Assembly: GCA_018340375.1 (NCBI GenBank)
Contig: JAFFJZ010000001.1
Coordinates: forward strand, 13,224,001-13,288,000
Reading direction: 5' to 3'
DNA length: 64,000 nucleotides
DNA from: Gonatopus flavifemur
Taxonomy: Eukaryota; Arthropoda; Insecta; Hymenoptera; Dryinidae
The notes beneath the pieces were generated by a model. It searched no databases. It saw only the letters and a list, made by a program, of their open reading frames with translations, and was not told the DNA's origin. A program made the position numbers and the translations under genes. Shown piece by piece: positions 1-11,646 of the stretch (positions within the stretch are counted from its first letter, which is position 1; each line of letters starts with the position of its first letter).

Positions 1-826
1 TGCTCCCTATTATCCAATTGCAATAAAATTTATATCACGCTCTAGTTATGATCCGACAGTGGCTTCATACGAGTTTCATCGCAGTCGATCCAAAATTGTG
101 GAAAATTTATTTTTGCAATTCGCCTCATTTTACAATATTTTAAAAGCATGTCTTCCATATGTCATTATCATCCGAATGCCATAGAACTTTGAGGATATGC
201 AACTCACGAGATGTGATTTCTACAATATAAATTCCAGGCAAATCGGTGTTCAGGCGAGAAAAAGGTAAGCGCTAAGCTTCGAAACGAAATTTGAGAATTT
301 CGTAAATACCGCTATCATGCGGATATCCTCTGTTCCTATCATCCGTAGGGTTACCATACGCCCGGGAAAACCCGGACATGTACTCTTTATAATACGGTTT
401 TTCCGATATTAAAATGTAGATCTAATTCCTTCTTTAAAAAGAGAACAAAAAGAGTACTGAGAGTACAAGTCGAAAACCCTGGCGGATGTTCCCGCATTCT
501 TGAAAAGAGTACATGTCCGAGTTTTTCCCCGGACACATATGGTAACCCTAATCATCCGATTGTTATGAAATTTCTACCACAGTTTCATGCAGTGTCGATA
601 AGCGTCCCAAATCAGTTTCAATCTGATCCGTACAGGAAAACGGGAAGGGGAAGAAAAAAACTCTGCCAATTGGCACACGGCTTCCTCTTTTGTACATCTG
701 TTGCAAATTCGGGAGGGAGCAAAATTTCAGGGTCGATAATGATCACATATAAGTTTCAACTTGATCTTTGCAGAAAAACGGTAGAGGGGGAGGAAACATG
801 TTATCGACAATTTTGATTTTGTAACC
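1..826 (+). repeat. Dispersed repeat family B, copy 1 (interrupted)
   Basis: This block matches 29235-29730 nearly base for base in long patches, so it is a dispersed repeat. Shared landmarks include CCTATTATCCRATTGCAAT, ACTGTGGAAAATTT and GCCAATTGGC. The repeat has an internal period of roughly 160 bp: each sub-unit has a TTCCTATTATCCGATTG-like stretch followed by CCATATRAGTTTCA. The copy is split at 346-550 by a MITE. Open frames here have no recognisable domain and recur only because the DNA repeats, so I call it non-coding. No superfamily can be assigned. Confidence 0.75.
346..550. mobile_element. hAT-type MITE with perfect 8-bp target duplication
   Basis: The 205-bp element begins TAGGGTTACCATA and ends TATGGTAACCCTA. 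The inner arms (GGACATGTACTC and GAGTACATGTCC) also pair. It is flanked on both sides by ATCATCCG (338-345 and 551-558). The uninterrupted relative at 29570 carries a single ATCATCCA at that point, which shows the empty site. An 8-bp duplication and TAGGG ends are typical of hAT elements; the superfamily is inferred from that. Confidence 0.85.
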
Positions 827-829
827 GTA

Positions 830-1072
830 CACTGAGAAAAGTGTATGGGATTGATTACCATTTCCTATAGTTCTCATCGGGACTTTAGAATAGGAATTCA
901 GTGCTGACTCGCTGTTTGGTGATCGTTCCTATGTTAACCTATCGTTCCCATGGTAACGTAAACAGTTTATCGCACTCACTTCGATTTTGAATGGTACTTA
1001 CTAGAATTTTGGAATATCTGTCACCTAATTCCCATCCCTCCTAGTAATGGTTACCGTATACTTTTCTCCGTG
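830..1072. mobile_element. TA-flanked MITE, CACTGAGAAAA ends
   Basis: The 243-bp element starts CACTGAGAAAAGTGTATG and ends CATACACTTTTCTC-like (CGTATACTTTTCTCCGTG). TA lies on both sides (828-829, 1073-1074). It sits at the centre of a larger inverted pair of family B copies. No coding capacity. Confidence 0.75.
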
Positions 1073-1074
1073 TA

Positions 1075-1380
1075 CGTCTCTCCGCTTCCCGTTATCCGAT
1101 TGGGATGAAACTTATATGGGACCCCTATGAGACCATAACTGAAACGTGGTATAAGGTTTCATTACAATCGGATAACGGGAAGCGAAGATACGTACGGTTA
1201 CAAAAAAAAAATTGTCGATAACATGTTTCCTCCCTCTCTCCCGTTTTTCTGCAAAGATCAAGTTGAAACTTATATGGGATCATTATCGACACTGAAATTT
1301 TGCTCCCTCCCGAATTTGCAACGGATGTACAAAAGAGGAAGCCGTGTGCCAATTGGCAGAGTTTTTTTAACTTTGCCCGA
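1075..1380 (-). repeat. Inverted family B fragment
   Basis: This is the reverse complement of 570-826: the same CTCTGCCAATTGGCACAC junction and the same GGTCGATAATGATC-like segment appear in opposite orientation at 1280-1370. Together with copy 1 it forms a large palindrome with the MITE at 830-1072 as the loop. It also contains a short TCCGCTTCCCGTTATCCGAT pair at 1080-1100 and 1165-1190. Confidence 0.7.
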
Positions 1381-1396
1381 TACATTAAAATGTATA

Positions 1397-1690
1397 CCAG
1401 GTGATTCAATATGTTCGTAGAATAAGTAAGGAACAAACAAAAGTTTTATTATTGAACATAGTTGCCTTCGAGGGCGATACAACGAGTATAACGATTTCAC
1501 AACTTTCCGATACCACTCTTATAGTGCGATTTCTCTCTCTGTTCAAAATAGTCTTCAGTCTCCGCGATTACTCCATCATTGGACTCAAATTTCTTTCCAG
1601 CAAGCATTTTCTTGAGATCTGAAAACAGGAAAAAGTTGCGGAGAGCTAAATTTGGAGAATACGGTGGGGGGGGGGGTAAGCAATTCGGAG
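1397..1690 (-). pseudogene. Mariner transposase 3' remnant (first copy)
   Basis: Read on the minus strand, 1622-1420 gives a mariner C-terminus: a stretch resembling SNDGVIAETEDYFEQ, then HYKSGIGKL and RCIALEGNYV. An in-frame TGA follows GIGKL. Upstream, near 1640-1680, the PPYSPNLAL-type motif that precedes the third catalytic Asp is present but frame-shifted across a poly-G/poly-C run, and the Asp position reads Asn. The right end reads TACCAGGTGATTCAATATG, a plausible terminal repeat next to TA. The 5' two thirds of the element are absent. It is clearly dead. Confidence 0.8.
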
Positions 1691-2406
1691 CCTATGTGTC
1701 ATCCTACAGACTTTTTGAATGGACTGTTTTTCCAAAACGCTTCTGAATTTTCAATTTTCCATTTTCATTCGTTTTGACTCCGTCAAGTTGAGCGTTTTCA
1801 CGTATATTCTAACGATAGAATTTTGGTTTTTAAGTTTTAGAAAAAAATTGAGGCCTGTAGGCTGCACGGCGCAAAAACGAAAGACCAACTGATAGCAACT
1901 GTAGCTCCACCATTTTGGAATATTTTTGTCTCAACAAAATTATGAAGATAGTTTGAAACGTAGATTTCAAGATCTGCGTTATTTCATTAATGGATCCTCA
2001 ACCAATTTTTCGTAATACATTCTTTAAAAAACGGTACGTTTACATGTATTTTCCCCCTCCCTTAATTTATGAAATACCCTGTTATTATCTGCTCACACTG
2101 TCAAAATTAAATGTTGAATTTTCCTCCAATTTGGTGATAGAAAATACGTGGGGTAAATTGTTTCCCCTATATTCTGGGGGAATTTTTCTTCATTCAGAGA
2201 GAGATTCCAAAGTTTCCTTTGAACTCTTCTAAATTTGTATGAATGCGTCTGAATTGTTCTGAATCTTCCTGAATTCCACAGCGTTCAACTTATTTACACT
2301 CTAAGGAATAACTGTGGAATTTTTCCCAAAAGAATAGTGGCAGCAAAATTCCTCCATAGATCGGAAATTTTTCGCCATAATTTGGTGGACTTTTCCTTCA
2401 TTTGTA
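1691..2406. other. No gene seen
   Basis: AT-rich sequence. 1850-2080 has the look of an old repeat but has no partner in this window that I can see. 2228-2290 starts the first patch of CTGAATTNNTCTGAA words that recur at 2985-3085, 3590-3775 and 4890-5030. Confidence 0.4.
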
Positions 2407-2820
2407 CACTGAGAGAAGAGCGATTTGGAGGTTCAGTAAATAGTATTATATTTGATCGATAAATCTGAATATTACTGAACTTTCAGCGACGTTCCACGAA
2501 ATTTCAAGAAACATTATTGAAATTTTACTTTACATTACTCAGTGTTCTACAATCGTTATTATGTAATACAATATTCACGACCAATTTCGCTGTGTGTCAC
2601 TCAATTCCTAAACGTCTAGTAATTGAGTGTTACACAGCAAATTTGGTTATGAATATTGTATTCTATAATAACGATTGTAGAACACTGAGTAATGTAAAGC
2701 AAAATTTCGATAATGTTTCTTGAAATTTCGTGAAACGTCGCTGAAAGTTCAGTAATATTCAGATTTATCGATCAAATATAATACTATTTACTGAACTTCC
2801 AAATCGCTCTTCTCTCAGTG
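2407..2820. mobile_element. Near-perfect palindromic TA MITE
   Basis: The 414-bp element is almost entirely two ~200-bp complementary arms. It starts CACTGAGAGAAGAGCGATTT and ends AAATCGCTCTTCTCTCAGTG. TA flanks both ends (2405-2406, 2821-2822). The centre contains ACGTCTAGTAATTGAG. Arm divergence is only a few bases, so this is a young copy. Confidence 0.9.
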
Positions 2821-3779
2821 TAGAGGATTCAATACCCAACAGACGAAATAGTTCCTCACAGTGGTGGAAAAATCCCTCATATTTGATGGAAAAAACAATC
2901 CCCCCGCGATGAGGGTACGAAATCCATCAACAGTGTAAAGAGAAACTCCCCACATTTTTTACAATGTAGATTTCAAAGCTGTCTGCGAATTTTTGTGAAT
3001 TGGTCTGAATTTCTCTGAATATGCCTGAACCCTGAGTTCCTAAAATTTTTCTGAAATATCTCCAAATCATTTTGAATTTCTAGAATGAGATTCCACTCTG
3101 TAGGCAGCCAAACTTCCCACTTTTCCAGAGTAGGAGTCCAAGATTTGAGGTTAGAAACTCACAGCCACTCCAATTTTAGGGTGACTTTTCCGCTCTAAAA
3201 AAGGTAGAGTTTACTCGGAACGAGTGAAAATCCCACTCGAAGCGGACTGGCTTACTTCTGAGACTTAGTACACTGAAACGAATGATCTTTCACTCTTCCA
3301 GATTTAAAGAGTGAATTGGGTTAGAATCAAAAACCAAAAATTTTTCCCAATTAATTGAACTCTCAATTTTCTGCGCGTTTTTGAATCCTTGTAGAAATTA
3401 TGATCAAAAATTCAATACTCTGTGGAATTCCTTATATTCTTATGGATCCTCTCTTAATCTCCCTGAAGATCTCTTCACATATCAACTCACAATTTTTCTC
3501 AATACACCTATCTCCATGAATGACCTTGACACTTCCTGGACGCTTATTACAATTGTGATCCAAAAATTGCCCTCAATTCACTTCTCTCCTGAAGATTTTC
3601 AATTTTTCTGAATTCTTTAGGAAATTTTCCTAAAATCCTGTGAAACTCTTTGAATTCGTCTAAAGTTTCGGATCAGGAATTTTTCTCCATTGATGCCGCT
3701 CTGAATTTTCTTGGATCCCCCCAAATTCTTCTGTATCTGTTTGAATTTCCCTGAAAATTTAAACGCACAGTTTTCTTGA
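2821..3779. repeat. CTGAATTTTTCTGAA word patches, no gene
   Basis: The block is dominated by degenerate TCTGAATTTYTCTGAA words at 2985-3085 and 3590-3775. The same words continue after the next foldback at 4890-5030. This suggests they form the outer arms of one larger repeat that surrounds 3780-4860. A 76-codon frame at 3381-3611 lies inside the words and has no domain. Confidence 0.5.
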
Positions 3780-4860
3780 TTACCTGACGAATGAACCCCT
3801 GCCAAAAGAACCCCGACAAAAAAACCGGGACAAAATATCCCCGGACCATTGGTCCCCAAACCAAAATATTCCAGGCTGAATGATCCCGCGATAAAATATT
3901 CCTGAAAAAGTGCTCCCCATACATGAAAATGCTCGCCACAATGAAACACATATCTTTACCTGCACTTTCAAGGGGTCCAGGGCAGCTGATCCCAGCCCGA
4001 AACGTCCCTGTATAAGAATATCCCAAACCAAAATATACCTATACAAAAACATCCTCGACTGAAATCCACCCACACATGAATGTCCAGGACAAAAATATCT
4101 CACGACAAAAAATCCAATGCCAAAAGATCTCGGTGCCATGCTGAAACATCCTCGTTTCGGAAATTGTTTCGAATCCAAAGAGGAATCATTATTAAATATT
4201 GACAATATTATTCTCATTTCGGGGGGGGGGGGGGGACTCCGAAACCCCCTCGGTCAGGGGCTTCGCCCGCTCACGCATAGCCACCTCCGGGTATCCGCAA
4301 CTTTTCAATCTTATAGTTCTCTTCATATTGTTGTGGCAGCATCAGTTCACACCAAAGCACTCCTCACACGTCATCGGTATGAGATTATTCCGTTTGTTAT
4401 TCTTCTTCATTCCGGATATGTTGTAATTCAAAGTGAATTAGAGAAATTCACCCCCAGTTCCAGCTCTTGGTCTCAAATATTTTTTGGAAACCGAGATATT
4501 TGGGGCGGGGATATTTTGTCTGGGACATTTCGTCCAAGATATTCTGCTTGGGACATATTTTCCGAGATATTTTGACCGGGGATAAAATGCGTTACTTTCC
4601 GGTGACACAAATATTTTTTAACATTTACGCAAATTATTTCCAACTGCGTACATTACGCCATGAAACAAAACCACGTTCAAAACCCTAATCGAGAATTCCC
4701 ATCACAATTGGAATCACAAAAACTCCCACAAGGAGATCATGTAACGCAGGGATATTTTGGCACATAATCAGAGTGTCCGGGATATTTTGTCGCAGGATCA
4801 ACTGTCCGGGATATTTGGTCGTGGGACCATTTGACCGGGATATTTTGGTATGTCACCGTT
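3780..4860. repeat. Foldback built of CCGGGATATTTTG words
   Basis: The left arm (3780-4130) repeats CGGGACAAAATATCCC-like words. The right arm (4480-4590 and 4735-4855) repeats the reverse complement, for example TGTCCGGGATATTTTGTCG. The arms are arrays of a diverged 20-25 bp word, not one long match. The middle (4200-4460) is unrelated sequence containing a G tract. Overlapping minus-strand frames in the left arm (up to 145 codons) are a by-product of the word array. Confidence 0.7.
4221..4235 (+). repeat. G15 homopolymer
   Basis: Fifteen consecutive G bases directly after TTCTCATTTC. Such runs can form G-quadruplexes and are also prone to assembly error. A shorter G run lies near 1667 inside the mariner remnant. 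Confidence 0.9.
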
Positions 4861-5136
4861 TTCTTCAGTTCATCTGTAAATGAATTCCTCCGCGGTCTCT
4901 TGAATCTTTCTGAAATTTTTCTCAGTTTACTTTTCTCTAATTTTACATGCATTCCTCCGAATTTTTCCGAATCTTGCTGAACTCCCTCTGAATTTCTCAC
5001 AATTTTTCTAAATCTCTCTGAGATTTGAAAGATGAAATTTTCAGAGATTTTTGGAGAGATTTTTTCATTAGGGTTACCAAATAGAGTGAATTAGGGCAAG
5101 ATGACGCACTTTCCCGCTTCACTATAGCACGGAATA

Positions 5137-5384
5137 CACTGTCAAAAATATACTTCCTAAACTGCCAAAGAAGTTTGGCAGTTTTTTACACAAACTTTTT
5201 TTGTAAATTACCAAACAAAAGTTTGTAAACATTCAAAAAATTTTGTGATTTCACGAAGATTTTTGAGAATTCACAAACTTTTGTTCGGCAATTTACAAAA
5301 AAGGTTCGGAAATTATTTTTCCAAACCAAGTTTGGAAATTTCCAAGCATTTTTGTTTGAAATTCAACAAATTTTTTTTACAGTG
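5137..5384. mobile_element. TA MITE, CACTGT ends
   Basis: It starts CACTGTCAAAAATATACTTCC and ends TTTTTTTTACAGTG, with TA on both sides. The interior is rich in CAAACTTTTGTTTG words. It lies beside 5090-5135, which begins like the MITE at 57689 (AGGGCAAGATGACGCACTTTCCC), so it has probably inserted into another copy of that family. Confidence 0.7.
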
Positions 5385-5539
5385 TAATACATCAGATGTC
5401 ATTGGCTCAAGGAAGATTTCAAGAATGTTATTGAATCTTTATATTTTGAAAAATTCGTTTCAATATCTTTCAGAATATGCAATTCAGAACTATTACCGAG
5501 TAGAATAGTTAATCCTACGCCTAGCTCCCCATATACAAA

Positions 5540-6440
5540 TTTTTAGGTTCCGCCAATGCTGACAATAGAATATAGCTTGGCGAAATGTTGACAACCAAGG
5601 CTTGGCAATCTATAAATATTCAATGTCGATTAACAACAATTATAATGTTGCACCGATATCGGTGTTCAACGAATTTGGGTTTTCAACCCACCATTGATGC
5701 ACAATTCTGCCAGGCTTGGCGCTTGCTAGGCTCATCCTTGACCAAACAATAGATTCTATTGAAAGTGAGGATCTTTTGGAACGTGGTTGAATATTGACAC
5801 AAATTTTGGTCCAGTCTGAATGAAAATTAGTTTTCAATGTAGCACCGATCATTGATGATAGTATGGCTCAATGTTGGCATACTCCTTAATTTTAACTTTT
5901 GATGGTTGAATTGCTAGCTAAGTTACCGATCGAGTGTTTCTCGCGAGTAGGGAGAAATGTGTACAAGGGATATATAAGACTCAAGTAATTCTCTGGAAGA
6001 ACGGTCAATCGTTCTTTGTCACAGGTCACATCAGAGGGCTCCTACTGCTGCTCCATATTGTGTACACTTCTCATGGCAAACTTTAGCGACAAAAAACACC
6101 GAGTTGTTTACAAATATATAAGGAAAACGCAATACTGTGCCGAATAACATATATTGGACATTGTAAAATGCGCATAATTTTCATATATTTGTTACGGTTC
6201 CATCATTGGCGCAACATTGATAAACAAATTTTTCTATTGTTTGCCAATGATGGTGTATTTCATTGCCATTTCTGCACCAAGGATGATGGGGCTTCATTGG
6301 AAAAACGCATCGATGAATCATAAAATGAAGTTATCATTTCAATCTTGCGCCATGCTTGGTTGCCAAGCCTCGGCCATACTTTATCTACATTGCGCCATGC
6401 TAGCGCCAATGGTAAATTCTTGTACGAGTAATCTTCCTCG
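5540..6440 (+). repeat. Dispersed repeat family A, copy 1
   Basis: This ~900-bp repeat contains many short words such as TTGGCGCAA, ACCAAGGCTTGGCAATC and CCAATGTTGGC, in both orientations. The left part (5540-6090) matches 27985-28410 and the right part (6190-6425) matches 29737-29960. Those two blocks are therefore one interrupted copy elsewhere in the window. No coding function is apparent. Confidence 0.75.
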
Positions 6441-6449
6441 CTAATATCC

Positions 6450-6680
6450 AGACAGCACGAATTTTGCTTTGTTTAAAAGGTTTCTATTGGATATCTGAAA
6501 GATATTTCATGCAACAGTTCTCGCTACATTGAAGTCATGTTTGTTTGAAGAATCTGAAAGATTTTTTCACATGTCCATTAGATATCTTAAAAAAAACTTT
6601 TTCGAGACAGTGAAAACTGTTGCATGAAACATCTTCAAAGACACTCAGTAGAAATCTTTGTGACAATTCAAGATTCTTTC
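6450..6680. repeat. AAGATATCT/AAGATTTT word patch
   Basis: It contains GATATCTGAAAGATATTTCATGCAACAGT and its rough complement (TGTTGCATGAAACATCTTC). The same word family recurs at 39240-40075, 43990-44890 and 49440-49560. Confidence 0.5.
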
Positions 6681-6816
6681 CCAGTGTTTTAATAAATCAG
6701 AAACGATAAGGTTTAGGGGATAGATTTTCACTAAAAAATGTAAAATATCAGGAATATGAAGTGAAAAGTAGCAAACAAGGTTGAAATTTAAAACACTGAA
6801 CAGCAAAATTTTACTG

Positions 6817-7068
6817 CACTGAAAAAAAAATTTATTCCAGTCAAATAAATATTTATTTGTCCTGTACCAAAGAAATATTTATTAGAATTAACAAAATATT
6901 CTTTGGAACCAAAATGATTTATTGGAATGGAATAAACGATTAAAACCATGTATTTAATTCAAATAAATTATTTTGGTTCCAAAGAATATTTTGTTAATTC
7001 TAGTAAATATTTCTTTGGTACAGGACAAATAAATATTTATTTGACTGGAATAAATTTTTTTTCCAACG
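6817..7068. mobile_element. Palindromic TA MITE, AAATATTTATTTG arms
   Basis: It starts CACTGAAAAAAAAATTTATT and ends AATAAATTTTTTTTCCAACG, followed by TA. Arms of about 110 bp pair almost perfectly (for example TCCTGTACCAAAGAAATATT and its complement). A diverged relative lies at 38216-38459. Confidence 0.8.
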
Positions 7069-9190
7069 TATGCGCTTCATAAAACTCTACTTCTTGAACC
7101 GTACCATTTCTGATTTATTAAAAAAATATAAGAAAAAGACTGAAATTTTTATAAAAATAATTCCTATATTTTCGAGCTTTATCTTCTTCAGAACATTAGT
7201 GAGTTAATCATCAAACTCCAGAGATATACGATAAACTATCAACTGTCCCAATTTCAGTCCATGAAATTGCCTAGTCATCAAATTGAATGAAATTACTCTC
7301 TAGATATTTTTCAATTTAATCGAAGAAAATAAAAATCAGTTTTACACACATTCTCTCTTAATACGACAAGGATCAATCAATCACTTCGGTTTCCGTGTTC
7401 ATTGACCCTTATACATATGCATATATGTAAAGCTGTTAAGATCCATATAAACAGAATTAACATTTATATAAACCTATATTCGAGGAATTGGGTGATTAAT
7501 GAGAGAATAATTGGAAATGACTAGTACAAATTGATGTATCGAATTATAATTTCAAATCACAAATGATGTTTTGAAGTAAACGAGTTCGAATTTCTGAATA
7601 ATTTGTTTCAGAACGCTCTCAAGTGGTTTTCCATTTCTTGTGATACGAACAACATTTTCACGTCCGCATGTGTTATCGATCGAACTTTGTTCAATAAATC
7701 TCTGTTGCTTCTGTAAGTTTGAAACTTCTATCGATTCATCAACTTTTCCCGAATCCCAATAAATATTCCTTCCTATTCATTGTTCTTCTCACAAGGAAAA
7801 GCCTGAACATTCGATACTTCGCTCAGAGTTTAAATCATTACAAATTGATTCCCGTTGAGAGGTTTGTATCTCCACACGTGTCACCACATTTATATCACTT
7901 TCTCGGTACAAACATGAATAGAACTGTATCATTCGTGAAGTGTCAAATAAGAAGTCTTTAAATCATCCCCTCTCAATTTCAAATGAAATTGTTTTTATTA
8001 TTTTTTTGTTCCAAAGAAAGATAAGAGGGAGCGATCTTTGTGCTAATTCTATCGATACGAGTGACACGTAATTTATCACGAATTAAAGAGAATTCCGTGA
8101 ATCCACGAGTCCTACTGTCCTTAAAAAAGAAAAGGAGAAAGAATAAACACGTGTGTTTAGTTAAAGAATTAATCATTGGAGCGAACGAAGAAGCAGAGCC
8201 AATGTCTTTAAATAATTCATTCTGATACCTCGAGGGAGGATCGAACATCATTCAGGGATCAGATGCAAATCAGATTCATTAGCGTTAAGCTGAGTTGGGG
8301 GTGGATGAGGGTAAAACCCTCGTACCTTTCCTCTCTGAATGTCAGCATTGTATACTTCGTATACAGTCGCCCAGTGTGTGAATATGGGTGGAACGGGCGG
8401 GTACAGTTGGCGAAGATCGTTATCGAGTGATGATAAATTTATCAAAAAAACTGTTCAGGATATCTTCAAGACATATGTTGATGAAAATCTGAAAGGCATC
8501 CAGAAGGAAAGTAGAGATATTCCTTCTTTGATTTTTGCATTTTACGCATTAATGCAATTTATAGGATGACAATGGAAAACAATATCCCTCTTGACCGCAA
8601 GTGAAATAAGTACCATAAACGGTTTCCAATGAGCAATATGGGGCTGCTTTGATTGAAACAGCTTTTCCATGGAACCAGAACATAAGAGAGGAATAGAGAT
8701 GCACGAGGGAAAGCGGAACACGGAGATATACCCTTGGGATTACAAGGATTAAGGAGAGATTGAATCACTTCCCAAGCCTTCCCTTCGGTGGACCGATGCA
8801 GAGGCCCGAATGTGTCTCCTACAAGCTACCCTTAATCATCGTGTCTTTACCAGAGCTCGTTATCGCATTTCCAATCCGATATTATTCCTTCTCTTGATAA
8901 CACGTGGGCGAATTCTTCATCGAAACACTGAAAGTAAATAGTACTAGAAATGTAAGAAAGTATTCTTCGATATCAAATTATCGAAAATTTGCAAGCACAT
9001 AATAAGACTTGATCGAATTGTTTTGTTGATACATTAAAGAACGATATGATCTGTCGATCGTACGACATGAATCCACGCAATGAAGAAAAAAACCAAATCT
9101 TTAGAAGGATTCATTTCAAAGAGGGTAACCCCTAATCAAGTTTCGCTTAATAAAATTGTGGGCCACGGACCCTATCTGTGTGAATGTATG
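7069..9190. other. No gene recognised
   Basis: The block has short frames (80, 90, 76, 69 codons) without recognisable domains or consistent splice structure. The 8100-8800 part is less AT-rich and less repetitive than its surroundings, so it could hide host non-coding or regulatory sequence, but nothing specific can be supported. Confidence 0.4.
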
Positions 9191-9191
9191 T

Positions 9192-9214
9192 GTATATATA
9201 TATATATATATATA
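9192..9214. repeat. (TA)n microsatellite
   Basis: About 11 TA units after TGTGAATGTATGTG. Confidence 0.9.
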
Positions 9215-9943
9215 CATATACTTAGGCATTGAGGCAAGCTCGGCTAATCTGACTTTGATTAAACTTTTAGTGACACCTAAAAGGGTGCCAGAATGACGAT
9301 AGAAACGCGAATACACACATCTACGTATAAACACATAACTTGTGAATACAAACCACGTGTAAGTCGATTTTTATTACGTTCCGGTGCATGCATTACAAGG
9401 CAGCGAGGTAATGAGCTTATCGGGAGTATGAAAATCGTGAAGATGACAAGAACATTGGATACACAAAAAACATAATTAAATTACTTTTTAATGGAAAATA
9501 TTTTACTTACAGAGAATTGTTTTATTTTGTTAACGATGATGTTTGGTTTCAAGTAAACGTCTAATGTGATCCAAGTGTAGAAATTCTTCAAATTCTTTAT
9601 AATTTATACACAATTTGGATATAATTATATATAATTTTGAAGATTTCTCTACTCGGGTGATATTTACAGCTTTTACAAATCAGATAAATAATTAATAACC
9701 ATGAATAATTGCACAACATTTTTTGTACGAAAGAACCGAATTCCCGTTGGAAAAAGTTTTCTTCGTCCATGCAAAAATTTCCTTATTCTTTTCCTCAAAA
9801 CATGGGAAATATGATGAAAATTTCGCAAGTCTATGGAAATGGACAGGGAAAACTGCCCTACGGTTCCCAACAATAATTTTATTGTAAATTCTTAGCAACC
9901 TACCAAAAGTTCTACATAAATTCTCCTTTTTCAGGACACTGCT
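9215..9943. other. No gene recognised
   Basis: AT-rich sequence. A short inverted pair at 9570-9650 (GTAGAAATTCTTCAAA and TTTGAAGATTTCTCTAC) is the only structure noted. The 102-codon minus frame at 9692-10000 runs into the following foldback and has no domain. Confidence 0.4.
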
Positions 9944-10262
9944 TTCAGAGGATACCAGCACATAGGTGGCTCCATCTGGTGGCATTTTTGTTTTGACCAA
10001 AATACTCGAAACTGAACTTATAAAAAGATATAAAATTTTGAGGCATGAATCTTCAAAGCTTAATCGAGGTCTCTAAAGAGCCAGTCGGTAAACAAAAGTT
10101 TTTCTTTGAAATTCAAAATTCTGGCTCTTCACAGACCTTTAATAAACTTTGAAGATTCATGCCTAAAAATTTTATACCTTTTTATAATTCCAGTTTCGAG
10201 TATTTTGGTCAGAACAAAAATGTCACCAGATGCAGTCACCTATGCGCTGGTATCCTCTTAAG
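9944..10262. repeat. Foldback, arms ~125 bp
   Basis: The left arm (GATACCAGCACATAGGTGGC ... AGGCATGAATCTTCAAAG) pairs with the right arm (CTTTGAAGATTCATGCCT ... CACCTATGCGCTGGTATC). Identity is about 90 percent. Loop 10070-10135 has its own small pair around CCAGTCGG/CTGGCTC. No target duplication was found. Confidence 0.75.
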
Positions 10263-10999
10263 GGGTAACACCACAGTAAATCCTCCAAAAATAACGCTTC
10301 TTCAGTTTTTTTTTCTGAGAATTAGAAAGTTTCTATTCAAATTGAACTACATGGAGATATTCCGCTACTATTGGAGTACAAAATAATTCTTATATAGAAT
10401 TTTATTCTGAAAAATGGCGGCTTCGTAGGTGATTGACTGGAGCACTGTGAAAATTCATGGTCGTGCGGTGGGATGAATAACTCAGTCCAGAATTACCCTA
10501 GAACAAAGAACCAAAAATCATTATTTTCTGTAATCCAAAAGCTAGTGAAATACGTATTCGTTTTGAAAAATGTGCATTTTCCACGAAATGGCACGGTTTG
10601 AAGAAAAAAGTAGAATATTCACCCTAAATTTCGTTACTTAATGTTGAATAAAAAACGCAAATATCAATATTTCGAAAAACCCCGTACGTATTTCACTAGA
10701 TAATCATATCACGAATACAATAAAAAAACCCCCGAGGTGATTGATTCAAAATTGGCGAAGCTAGAGCGGACACCGTTTTTCGAAATTCTGTTTTGAGACA
10801 AACGCGTTCAAAGTTTTCGTAACAGTTTAGTCCATTGCCCTGGTGAAAATGAAGCGTCCTGGGAAGAGTTAAAGAGTCCTATAAGAGTATTCGAAGGTCA
10901 ATTCGAAGTATCAGAAGCGTTTCGGAGGAGTCATTTGGCGGTTGTAAAGCGTGCATGAAAGTGAGACCGAAGAGAGTAAAAAAAAAAATGTGCAAAGAA
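10263..10999. other. No gene recognised
   Basis: Unique-looking AT-rich sequence. GAGTCATTTGGCGGT at 10928-10942 recurs at 13292-13306, so parts are shared with the 13 kb region. Confidence 0.4.
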
Positions 11000-11069
11000 G
11001 AATCGAACCAAGAACATCTGAACTCGGGAGAAGGTCCTTTACCTCCTTTACCGCTAGGCTAACATCGGT
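11000..11069 (-). ncRNA. tRNA-derived SINE head (putative)
   Basis: The minus strand reads GTTAGCCTAGCGGTAAAGG, which fits an RNA polymerase III A box, followed about 35 nt later by GGTTCGATTC, a perfect B box. The acceptor arms do not pair, so it is not a functional tRNA. A SINE or a decayed tRNA copy is the likely identity. Confidence 0.5.
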
Positions 11070-11646
11070 GATTGAAAAATCGAAACTTTATTTCCTCGAT
11101 GAACTGTGTCATAAGGAAATGTGCCATAAATTCAATCTTTCTCATTGAATCGATTTTTTACAAATCAATTCCAATATCACATGTGTAATCATTAAATGTG
11201 CAAAAGAATTTAATTATCTTGCACATATCAAACATCAAATTACAGTTCGATGATTCAAAACAATTGTTGTTCAGTCACTGATATCACGGTAAAAAGGAAA
11301 ACTTGATTTCAGTTAAAATATAAGCTGAATTTAAGATGCAGCCGAAAGAAGACCCATCAGACTTAAAGTCAGCTACTGGAAAACTTTCTCAAACTCAAAC
11401 AAGAATACAGCTTACATTGATCCCTATTGAACTGAAATTCAAAGCGAATTATTCCTGATAAATGGGTTCGTCCATTGTTTTTTGTTTTGTTCTTCTCAAC
11501 ATAGCGTTACCTATCGACGATGAGGAAGTTGTTTGTGTTTATTCGGAGAATGCAAAATAAAAGTTCCCTGTTGTGTGAATTTATTCACTTCACTTGTTGA
11601 CTATTCAATTATATCATGATCGTAGTTTTTGAAGATTGAACATCTT
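11070..11646. other. No gene recognised
   Basis: AT-rich sequence. It may include the body of the SINE whose head lies at 11000-11069, but no tail or target duplication could be identified. Confidence 0.35.

Noticed and set aside
3673..4217. Overlapping minus frames of 110, 117 and 145 codons
   Set aside because: All three frames of the CCGGGATATTTTG word array are open at once, giving repetitive G/F/W-rich peptides. That is a composition effect, not a gene.
4240..4290. GC-rich GAAACCCCCTCGGTCAGGGG as possible bacterial insert
   Set aside because: It is only ~60 bp, adjacent to a G15 run, with no gene; too short to argue for transfer.
9940..10262. Possible snoRNA or miRNA hairpin
   Set aside because: The arms are ~125 bp with high identity, more like a MITE than a microRNA precursor; no supporting boxes.
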